Shown in pieces: positions 58,028 through 64,000 of a stretch of DNA of 64,000 nt. The stretch is from Mycobacterium sp. 852013-50091_SCH5140682 (GTDB taxonomy: Bacteria > Actinomycetota > Actinomycetes > Mycobacteriales > Mycobacteriaceae). The stretch covers positions 18,869 through 82,868 of the forward strand of contig NZ_LZTB01000106.1 of the NCBI RefSeq assembly GCF_001665685.1, in the 5' to 3' direction. The position numbers were made by a program, and so were the translations under genes. Each line of letters begins with the position of its first letter. Within the stretch, counting starts at the first letter, position 1. The notes below the pieces were generated by a model. That model did not search any database. It was given only the letters and a program-made list of their open reading frames with translations, and was not told the DNA's origin.

Positions 58028-58783
58028 ATGGTGTTGAGGCGTCGGACTCTCCGCGCACCGGACAACCCACGTAGGCGTTGGCTGCAGCCGGCGGCAGTCA
58101 TCGCCACCACGGCCATCGTGATGGCTTCGAGCTGCAGCGGCCATTTCGGTTCACCGATTCCCGAGGGGATCCCGCCGCCGCCCGGCGATCACGTGCCCGA
58201 TATCGACATATCGGCCAGGGGCCGGCCCGCCGACCAACTCGCGGCGTGGGCCGCATCGCGAGCTGCCGCGCTCGAGTTACCCGTCGCCGCGTTGGAGGCG
58301 TACGCGTATGCGGCCAAGGTGGCCGAGATCGTCAATCCGGGATGTCACATCGGCTGGACCACGTTGGCCGGAATCGGCACTGTGGAAAGCCGCAACGGCA
58401 CCTACCGGGGCGCCCGCATCGCGCCCAACGGCGACGTGGTCCCGCCGATCCGCGGCGTGAAGCTCGATGGCACCAACGGCAATCTGCGCATTGTCGACTC
58501 CGAGGCAGGCAGTCCCGAATACGCGCAGGCGATGGGGCCGATGCAGTTCATCCCGGAAACCTGGCGGCTCTACGGCGTCGACGCGCACAACGACGGGGTG
58601 GTCAACGTCGACAACATCGACGACGCTGCCCTGGCCGCCGCGGGCTACCTGTGTTATCGCGGACACGATCTGGGCACCCCGATCGGCTGGATGGATGCGC
58701 TTCTGGCGTACAACAACTCGGGGCTGTACCTGCGCACGGTCAGGGATTGGGCCACGGCCTACGCGGCCGGGCACTCACTCTGA
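58028..58783 (+). CDS. Lytic murein transglycosylase, MltB-like lipoprotein
   Basis: 251 aa. The N terminus is basic, then hydrophobic, with a lipobox-like IVMASSC at about residue 36, so it is predicted to be a cell-envelope lipoprotein. The lysozyme-like domain has the catalytic Glu in GIGTVESRNGTY (about residue 119), followed by AMGPMQFIPETWRLYG and ALLAYNNSG, the MltB/SLT_2 blocks. It cleaves peptidoglycan glycan strands with anhydro-muramic acid ends. It lies 3 bases after VWA copy B, suggesting co-transcription and a role for the VWA proteins at the cell wall. Confidence 0.88.
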   Translation: MVLRRRTLRAPDNPRRRWLQPAAVIATTAIVMASSCSGHFGSPIPEGIPPPPGDHVPDIDISARGRPADQLAAWAASRAAALELPVAALEAYAYAAKVAEIVNPGCHIGWTTLAGIGTVESRNGTYRGARIAPNGDVVPPIRGVKLDGTNGNLRIVDSEAGSPEYAQAMGPMQFIPETWRLYGVDAHNDGVVNVDNIDDAALAAAGYLCYRGHDLGTPIGWMDALLAYNNSGLYLRTVRDWATAYAAGHSL

Positions 58784-58796
58784 GCGCCGAACCCGG

Positions 58797-59999
58797 TCAG
58801 TCCGAGGCGGTTTGGCAGAGCGGTTCGGCCCGAACCGGAACCAGCGGCACGGCCAGTGCGGGCAATACCGCGCATACCGCGAAGGCCGCCGGGTAGCCGG
58901 CCAGGCCGATCAGGCCGCCGAAGATCGGCGAGGTGAGCCCGGAAGCCAGGAGTTGACTGGTGTTCTGGGCTCCCAGCGCGCGCCCGCTCCAGAACGGCCC
59001 GGCGATTTCGGCGATACCGGTGAAGGCCAAACCGTTGTCGGACACCGTGATCACCGAGGCGATCACCATCAGGGTGACGCTGATCGGTGAGCCCAACCAG
59101 TCGGTCAGTGCCAGCACGGCCATGGTGACCGACGCCGCCACCGCAATCGTGCGGATGGGACGCAGCCTGTCGCCGACGACGTCCGACCAACGGCCCGCGG
59201 CGATGCGGCCGCCGGCACCCAGCAGCTGCGCCACGGTGACGATGGCGCCTGCCGAGGCGGGTGACCATCCCCGGTCGGCGATCAACCAGGTCAGCGCGAA
59301 TGTCCACAGCAGCGCCTGCGGAATCACCAGCAGCACCGACGTCGCATGGATGCGCCACAGCAGTGCCGAACCGCGATAGGGGTTGGCCAGATGCTCGGCC
59401 GGAGCTTCGGCTCGCGGCGGGCGCGGCGGGTCGATGACACCGACCGCGCTGACCACGGCGGCCACCGCGCAGACGATCGCGGGGAACAGCAGGGCCGGCC
59501 CGGTACCGTAGGCCTGGGCCAACCGCGGAATCACCAACGCGCCCAAGCCGACTCCCAGCGGAGTCGCGGTCTGTCGGATGCCCATCACCAGGCCGCGCTG
59601 TTCAGGCGGGAACCATCCGACCACCAACCGCCCGCTGGCCGAATTGCTGCTGGCGGCGGCCATCCCGCCGAAAAACAACAGAATTCCGGTGGCCACAAGC
59701 GAATTCACCGAGGCGGCGCCGAACGCGGCCGCCGCGGTCAGTGCCGACCCCAGGGCCAGTACCAGCCGCTCTCCGGCACGGTCCACCACGTAGCCCCAGG
59801 CGATGAGCGTGGTCACCATGCCGAAACTGGGCATCGCCGCCAGTAGGCCGGCCTGGGCCAGGTCGAGGTGTCGTTCGGTGTGCAGGGTGGGTATGAGGAA
59901 TGCGGCACCGTTGATGAACACGTTGGCGCACGTTGTCGACGACAGCGCGATCACCAACATGGACCAGCGGCGCGCGGTTCCGATCGTTGTGCGTGCCAC
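58797..59999 (-). CDS. MFS transporter (Rv2994-like)
   Basis: 400 aa from GTG 59999, which places VARTTIGTARRWSMLVIALS at the N terminus, the usual start of this MFS group; the long upstream open frame enters the divergent lipase gene. Twelve helices can be made out. Motif A-like YVVDRAGERLVLALGSAL is at about residue 70-88. RLVVGWFPPEQRGLVMGIRQTATPLG is a second-half MFS signature of nitrate/organic-acid-type permeases. The substrate is unknown. It may be regulated at the CCCAA repeat upstream. Confidence 0.85.
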   Translation of the reverse strand: MARTTIGTARRWSMLVIALSSTTCANVFINGAAFLIPTLHTERHLDLAQAGLLAAMPSFGMVTTLIAWGYVVDRAGERLVLALGSALTAAAAFGAASVNSLVATGILLFFGGMAAASSNSASGRLVVGWFPPEQRGLVMGIRQTATPLGVGLGALVIPRLAQAYGTGPALLFPAIVCAVAAVVSAVGVIDPPRPPRAEAPAEHLANPYRGSALLWRIHATSVLLVIPQALLWTFALTWLIADRGWSPASAGAIVTVAQLLGAGGRIAAGRWSDVVGDRLRPIRTIAVAASVTMAVLALTDWLGSPISVTLMVIASVITVSDNGLAFTGIAEIAGPFWSGRALGAQNTSQLLASGLTSPIFGGLIGLAGYPAAFAVCAVLPALAVPLVPVRAEPLCQTASD

Positions 60000-60042
60000 C
60001 TGGCCATGGTCGCACCATGGTCTCAAAATATCGAACTGATAT

Positions 60043-60055
60043 CCCAATATTTGGG
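60043..60055. promoter_or_regulatory. Short inverted repeat between MFS and lipase genes
   Basis: CCCAA-TAT-TTGGG, 13 bases, in the 83-base divergent spacer 60000-60082, in an AT-rich setting suitable for promoters. A candidate operator or part of a promoter; no regulator gene is adjacent. Confidence 0.3.
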
Positions 60056-60082
60056 AAGGATGTATGAAAGCCATAGCCTGAC

Positions 60083-61273
60083 ATGGTGAAACTGCGGTTG
60101 ATGGCCGGCGCGGCCGTGATCTGTGCCCTGTTCTTCGGATCAGCTCCGATGGCGCTGGCGGCCGACGTGCCGGACTGGTCGGGACTGGACGCCCGTGACC
60201 ATGCGGGTCCGATCCCGGCGCCGGGGACGCTGATCGCGACGGTGCCGCTCGATCCGGCCTTGTCGGTGTCCGGTGCCGCGCGTGCCTACCGAATTCTGTA
60301 TTCAACGGTCAATCAGCATGATTCAGCGGCGGTCAGCACCGCGGCGGTGTTTCTGCCGCATGGTGAGGCACCGGCAGGAGGCTGGCCGACGGTCGCCTGG
60401 GCGCACGGCACCGTCGGTCTCGGTGACGGCTGCACACCGTCGGCGCACCCGCGCAGCCAACGCGACGACGAGTACCTGACCCATTGGCTCGACGAGGGTT
60501 ACGCCGTGGTGGGCTCGGACTACGCTGGGCTGGGAACGCCGGGCCTGATGAGCTATCTCAACAGCGTGGCCACCGCGCACAGTGTCGTCGACTCGGTGAT
60601 CGCCATGCACCACATGGATCTACCGCTGTCGCCCAGGTGGGCGCTCATCGGCCAGTCGCAAGGCGGCGCGGCCGCCGTCGACAGCGCCCGGTGGGCCACC
60701 GAATTCAGCCGCGGCACCGGGCTGGACTACCGCGGTGTGGTGGCGACCGGCACACCGGCCAACGTCCAGAAGATCGTCGAGCAGGCCGGCCCCGAGATGG
60801 CTCTGCCACCGAATCTGGGGCCCGCAGCCAACAGTTACACCGCCTACATCCTCGCGGGGCTGCGCGACGCGCGGCCGGACCTCGATGTCAACAGTGTGCT
60901 GACCCCGGCCGGGCTGGACGCGGTGGCCAAATCCGAGACGCTGTGCAAGTCCGACCTGGACCGGGCGCTGGCGGGAATGACCCCGACGGGGTTCTTCCGT
61001 GCCCCGCTGGCGACCCTGCCCGGGATCGCCGATGCGCTCGACGCCTATATGGGAACGCCGACGAGCGGCTACGACCGGCCCATCTTCCTGGGGGTGGGAC
61101 TGCTGGACCGCGATGTGCCGCCGAAACTCTCGATCGACTTCAACGAGCAGCTGCTCGCCAACGGGCAGGACGTCACCCTCAAGATCTATCCCGAGGAGGA
61201 TCACTCGGGCACCGTGCTGGCGTCCATGCGCGATTCCACCGGCTTCCTGCGGTCGTTGTTCGACGGGAGCTGA
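60083..61273 (+). CDS. Secreted lipase (LIP family alpha/beta hydrolase)
   Basis: 396 aa. A signal peptide ends near MALAAD (residue 26). The nucleophile elbow is GQSQGG (Ser about residue 191), preceded by the strand/loop VAWAHGTVGLGDGCTPS and GYAVVGSDYAGLGTPG; the catalytic His lies in EEDHSGTV. These match fungal-type secretory lipases (LIP family), common in mycobacteria. It probably acts outside the cell on acylglycerols or other esters. Divergent from an MFS gene; 37 bases upstream of the FAA hydrolase. Confidence 0.9.
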   Translation: MVKLRLMAGAAVICALFFGSAPMALAADVPDWSGLDARDHAGPIPAPGTLIATVPLDPALSVSGAARAYRILYSTVNQHDSAAVSTAAVFLPHGEAPAGGWPTVAWAHGTVGLGDGCTPSAHPRSQRDDEYLTHWLDEGYAVVGSDYAGLGTPGLMSYLNSVATAHSVVDSVIAMHHMDLPLSPRWALIGQSQGGAAAVDSARWATEFSRGTGLDYRGVVATGTPANVQKIVEQAGPEMALPPNLGPAANSYTAYILAGLRDARPDLDVNSVLTPAGLDAVAKSETLCKSDLDRALAGMTPTGFFRAPLATLPGIADALDAYMGTPTSGYDRPIFLGVGLLDRDVPPKLSIDFNEQLLANGQDVTLKIYPEEDHSGTVLASMRDSTGFLRSLFDGS

Positions 61274-61310
61274 CGGCGGTCGGCCCGCGGGCCGTCACTA
61301 CGCTGGCCGC

Positions 61311-62087
61311 ATGCGTCTAGGTCGAATCGCCAGTCCCGCCGGGGTCGCCTTCGTGAGCATCGAGGGCGACGAGGCAGACGCCGTCTGCAAAGAGATCGCC
61401 GAGCATCCGTTCGGTACGCCCAACTTCACCGGACGGAGTTGGCCGCTGGCCGACGTCCGGCTGCTGGCGCCCATCCTGGCCAGCAAGGTGATCTGCATGG
61501 GCAAGAACTATGCGGCGCACGCCGAGGAGATGGGCGGGGTGGCGCCGGAGGATCCGGTGATCTTCCTCAAGCCCAACACGGCGATCGTCGGGCCTGGTGT
61601 GCCGATTCAACTGCCGGCCGACGCCTTCCCGGTTCATCACGAGGGCGAACTCGCCGTCGTCATCGGACGGCCGTGCAAAGACGTGCCCGCCGCGCGGGCC
61701 GCCGAGAACATCCTGGGCTACACGATTGCCAACGACGTGTCCGCGCGCGATCAGCAGCAGAAGGACGGGCAGTGGATGCGGGCCAAGGGCCACGACACCT
61801 TCTGCCCGGTGGGTCCGTGGATCGACACCTCGATCGACCCATCGGATCTTGAGATTCGTACAGAGGTGAACGGTGAAGTCCGGCAGCGCAGCCGCACCTC
61901 GCTGATGATCCATGACGTCGGCGCCATCGTCGAATGGGCCTCGGCGGTCATGACGCTGCTGCCGGGCGATCTCATCCTCACCGGCACCCCCGAGGGCGTC
62001 GGCCCCATCGAGGACGGCGACACCGTCAGCATCACCGTCGAGGGCATCGGCACCCTCACCAATCCTGTTGTGCGCAAGAAGAAGTAG
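61311..62087 (+). CDS. Fumarylacetoacetate hydrolase family protein (Rv2993c-like)
   Basis: 258 aa from ATG 61311. The FAH fold contains ICMGKNYAAHAEEMG near residue 62, HHEGELAVVIGR with metal-binding Glu pair near residue 110, GYTIANDVSARDQQ near residue 139 and LLPGDLILTGTPEGVGPI near residue 220. The class cleaves C-C bonds in acylpyruvates or hydroxymuconate derivatives (HpaG-like). The exact substrate is unknown. It is 37 bases from gltX, so they probably share a transcript. Confidence 0.9.
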   Translation: MRLGRIASPAGVAFVSIEGDEADAVCKEIAEHPFGTPNFTGRSWPLADVRLLAPILASKVICMGKNYAAHAEEMGGVAPEDPVIFLKPNTAIVGPGVPIQLPADAFPVHHEGELAVVIGRPCKDVPAARAAENILGYTIANDVSARDQQQKDGQWMRAKGHDTFCPVGPWIDTSIDPSDLEIRTEVNGEVRQRSRTSLMIHDVGAIVEWASAVMTLLPGDLILTGTPEGVGPIEDGDTVSITVEGIGTLTNPVVRKKK

Positions 62088-62124
62088 CGGTAAAGCAGAT
62101 GCCGCGGACGCGAGGAGCGAAATA

Positions 62125-63576
62125 ATGACCGTCAGGGTTCGGTTCTGTCCGTCACCCACCGGGACCCCGCACGTGGGGCTGGTCCGTACCGCGTTGTTCA
62201 ACTGGGCGTACGCGCGACACACCGGCGGCACGTTCGTGTTCCGCATCGAGGACACCGACGCCGCACGGGACAGCCAGGAAAGCTACGACGCGATCCTCGA
62301 CGCGCTGCGGTGGCTCGGGCTGGACTGGGACGAGGGCCCCGAGGTCGGCGGTCCGCACGAGCCTTACCGCCAGTCGCAGCGCAGCGAGATCTACCGCGAC
62401 GTGATCGCGCGACTGCTCGCGGCCGGCGAGGTGTACGAGGCATACTCGACGCCCGAGGAGGTCGAGGCCCGGCACATCGCCGCGGGCCGAAACCCCAAGC
62501 TGGGCTACGACAACTACGACCGCGACCTCACCGACGAGCAACGCGCCGCTTTCGCCGCGGAAGGCCGCAGGCCGGTGTTGCGACTGCGGATGCCCGACGA
62601 GGACCTGTCGTGGAACGATCTGGTGCGCGGCCCGACGACATTCCCGGCCGGTTCGGTTCCGGACTTCGCCATCACGCGCGCCAGCGGAGATCCGTTGTAC
62701 ACCTTGGTCAATCCGGTCGACGACGCGCTGATGAAGATCACGCACGTGCTGCGCGGCGAGGACATCATGCCCTCGACACCGCGTCAGATCGCGCTCTACC
62801 GCGCGCTGATGCGCATCGGTGTCGCCGAGCGGGTTCCCGAATTCGCGCACCTGCCAAGCGTGCTCGGGGAGGGGAACAAGAAGCTGTCCAAGCGCGACCC
62901 GCAGTCGAACCTGTTTTTGCACCGCGACCGCGGGTTCATCCCCGAGGGGCTGCTGAACTATCTGGCCCTGCTGGGGTGGGGTATCGCCGACGACCACGAC
63001 GTGTTCAGCCTGCAGGAGATGGTGGCCGCGTTCGACGTCGCCAACGTGAACTCCAACCCGGCCCGATTCGACCAGAAGAAGGCCGACGCCATCAACGCCG
63101 AACACATCCGGTTGTTGGCCCCTGAGGAGTTCACTGCGCGACTGCGCGAGTACTTCGTGACACACGGCCACGACACGGGTCTGGACGACGCGTCGTTCGC
63201 CGAGGTCGCCGCGTTGGTCCAAACCCGCATCGTGGTGCTCGGGGACGCGTGGGGGCTGCTGAAGTTCTTCAACGACGCCGACTACGAGCTCGACGAGAAG
63301 TCCGCGGCCAAGGAACTCAAACCCGAGGCGGCGCCCGTGCTCGATGCCGCGCTGGGTGCCCTGGAGGCGGCCGAGGAGTGGACGACGGCGTCGATCGAGG
63401 CTGCACTCAAGGGCGCGCTGATCGACGGTCTTGAGCTCAAACCGCGGAAGGCCTTCGGCCCGATCCGCGTCGCCGTCACAGGTGCGTCTGTCAGCCCGCC
63501 GCTGTTCGAGTCGATGGAACTGCTCGGGCGGGACCGCAGTTTGGCGCGTCTGCGTGCCGCTCGGGAAGGGGTGTGA
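62125..63576 (+). CDS. gltX: Glutamyl-tRNA synthetase (non-discriminating)
   Basis: 483 aa. The start ATG 62125 has GAGGAG about 8 bases upstream. The class I signature is in PSPTGTPHVGLVRTALFNW (HIGH variant HVGL) and the KMSKS variant is NKKLSKRDPQ (about residue 250). The C-terminal anticodon-binding region follows. Mycobacteria have no GlnRS, so this enzyme must charge tRNA(Gln) with Glu, for correction by GatCAB; gatCAB and both tRNA genes are in the window. Confidence 0.97.
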   Translation: MTVRVRFCPSPTGTPHVGLVRTALFNWAYARHTGGTFVFRIEDTDAARDSQESYDAILDALRWLGLDWDEGPEVGGPHEPYRQSQRSEIYRDVIARLLAAGEVYEAYSTPEEVEARHIAAGRNPKLGYDNYDRDLTDEQRAAFAAEGRRPVLRLRMPDEDLSWNDLVRGPTTFPAGSVPDFAITRASGDPLYTLVNPVDDALMKITHVLRGEDIMPSTPRQIALYRALMRIGVAERVPEFAHLPSVLGEGNKKLSKRDPQSNLFLHRDRGFIPEGLLNYLALLGWGIADDHDVFSLQEMVAAFDVANVNSNPARFDQKKADAINAEHIRLLAPEEFTARLREYFVTHGHDTGLDDASFAEVAALVQTRIVVLGDAWGLLKFFNDADYELDEKSAAKELKPEAAPVLDAALGALEAAEEWTTASIEAALKGALIDGLELKPRKAFGPIRVAVTGASVSPPLFESMELLGRDRSLARLRAAREGV

Positions 63577-63626
63577 AAAGTGGGTCGAAATCTTTGGTAG
63601 TCTGCTCGTCGGCCCGGAAAGCACAA

Positions 63627-63643
63627 GCGGGGGACACCCCCGC
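63627..63643 (+). terminator. GC hairpin after gltX
   Basis: GCGGGGG-ACA-CCCCCGC, a 7-bp perfect stem 51 bases after the gltX stop, without a T-run. It could end gltX mRNA or act in the tRNA leader. A weak -10-like TAGTCT (63598-63603) precedes it, so the tRNA promoter may lie here as well. Neither is certain. Confidence 0.4.
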
Positions 63644-63691
63644 CGAGTGATCTAGGCCAAATGCCCGTGACCTGCGGTGATGGGCAGCCAA

Positions 63692-63763
63692 TGGGGTATG
63701 GTGTAATTGGCAACACAGCTGATTCTGGTTCAGCCATTCTAGGTTCGAGTCCTGGTACCCCAG
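63692..63763 (+). tRNA. tRNA-Gln (CUG)
   Basis: 72-base cloverleaf. The acceptor arms are TGGGGTA (63692-63698) and TACCCCA (63756-63762), discriminator G63763, and an encoded CCA at 63764-63766. The anticodon stem is GCTGA/TCAGC (63718-63722 and 63730-63734), with CTG at 63725-63727, reading CAG. The T-arm GGTTCGAGTCC is seen. Substrate of the GltX/GatCAB route. Confidence 0.95.
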
Positions 63764-63824
63764 CCATCCGGAGCGATTAGGTCAGCGTGATCACCTGAGC
63801 TAAGCTGTGCATCCGGAAGTTCTA

Positions 63825-63897
63825 GCCCCCGTCGTCTAGCGGCCTAGGACGCCGCCCTCTCACGGCGGTAGCGTGGGTTCGAATCCCATCGGGGGTA
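63825..63897 (+). tRNA. tRNA-Glu (CUC)
   Basis: 73-base cloverleaf. Acceptor GCCCCCG (63825-63831) pairs with CGGGGGT (63890-63896), with one G-U at the end; discriminator A63897. The anticodon stem CCGCC/GGCGG (63852-63856, 63864-63868) presents CTC at 63859-63861, reading GAG. The T-arm GTTCGAATCC is seen. Unlike the tRNA-Gln gene, no CCA follows. It lies 61 bases downstream of tRNA-Gln. Confidence 0.95.
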
Positions 63898-63907
63898 CAG
63901 AAGCAGA

Positions 63908-63939
63908 GGCGCCCGGTCCACACGGACCGGGCGCCTTTT
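63908..63939 (+). terminator. Intrinsic terminator after the tRNA genes
   Basis: Arms GGCGCCCGGTCC (63908-63919) and GGACCGGGCGCC (63924-63935) with an ACAC loop, then TTTT. It closes the tRNA transcript. Bases 63940-64000 show no gene. Confidence 0.92.
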
Positions 63940-64000
63940 GCTTGCGCGGACAATCAGCCCCGCCAGGCGGTGTAGTGGCGAACGTCACTCTCGCGCGAAT

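Noticed and set aside
60000..60305. 102-residue N-terminal extension of the MFS gene at 58797
   Set aside because: It is Pro/Arg/Ser-rich, crosses the promoter region and runs antisense to the lipase; GTG 59999 gives a normal MFS start.
1..64000. CRISPR arrays, insertion sequences, integrase sites, rRNA genes
   Set aside because: No regularly spaced direct repeats, transposase motifs, target duplications or rRNA sequences were found on reading both strands.

Overview
The window is high-GC actinobacterial DNA. Gene order, start-codon use (many GTG starts and 4-base ATGA/GTGA overlaps) and individual proteins point to a Mycobacterium, probably a rapid-growing Mycolicibacterium. From recall, the backbone follows the M. 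tuberculosis block from Rv3032 to Rv2992c: glycosyltransferase/GH57/methyltransferase, etfB-etfA, OlsB/OlsA-like acyltransferases, iscS, mnmA, MetE-like protein, ligA, ACT protein, gatC-gatA, pfkA, gatB, lppZ, DoxX, CFP-6-like protein, ilvB-ilvN-ilvC, phytoene-dehydrogenase-like protein, serA, leuB, MFS, FAA hydrolase, gltX and tRNAs. No insertion sequence, prophage, CRISPR array or rRNA is visible.

Layout. 1-6971: a peptide/nickel-type ABC importer operon (minus strand, cut by the window edge), its divergent GntR regulator, and an MFS exporter with an ArsR-like regulator. 6978-10560: a three-gene polysaccharide cluster (methyltransferase, GH57, GT4) like the one linked to methylglucose lipopolysaccharide. 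10772-14600: electron-transfer flavoprotein, then a small redox operon (NAD(P)-binding protein, cupin, nitroreductase). 14689-19709: acyltransferase pair, cysteine desulfurase, tRNA 2-thiouridylase and a MetE-like protein. 19719-20614: an SRPBCC/ArsR module with two operator-like repeats. 20618-24749: acyl-CoA ligase, MmcQ/YjbR protein and NAD-dependent DNA ligase.

24906-35579 is the accessory part. A membrane-anchored protein is followed by a Bat-like operon (MoxR ATPase, DUF58 protein, short membrane protein, two VWA-type membrane proteins, TPR-like protein). Five tandem, mutually paralogous membrane proteins come next, each with a Pro-rich N terminus, three membrane segments and a short extracellular domain. 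As far as I recall, M. tuberculosis has nothing between ligA and the ACT-domain gene, so this block looks inserted or differentially lost. It is the best candidate for an undescribed system. A second VWA pair, divergently transcribed and followed by a lytic transglycosylase, lies at 55950-58783.

35586-42150 holds the ACT protein, gatC-gatA, pfkA, an NmrA-like/MarR divergent pair and gatB. 42154-54264 holds TetR, LppZ, DoxX, the PH-domain protein, and the branched-chain amino-acid and serine genes. ilvB has a classic attenuator: a 23-codon leader peptide with a Leu-Leu-Val-Val-Ile run and a terminator. The window ends with gltX, tRNA-Gln(CUG) and tRNA-Glu(CUC). Together with gatCAB these supply the whole indirect route to Gln-tRNA(Gln).

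All assignments come from reading the sequence and from recalled family knowledge. No database search was run, and statements about other genomes need checking.
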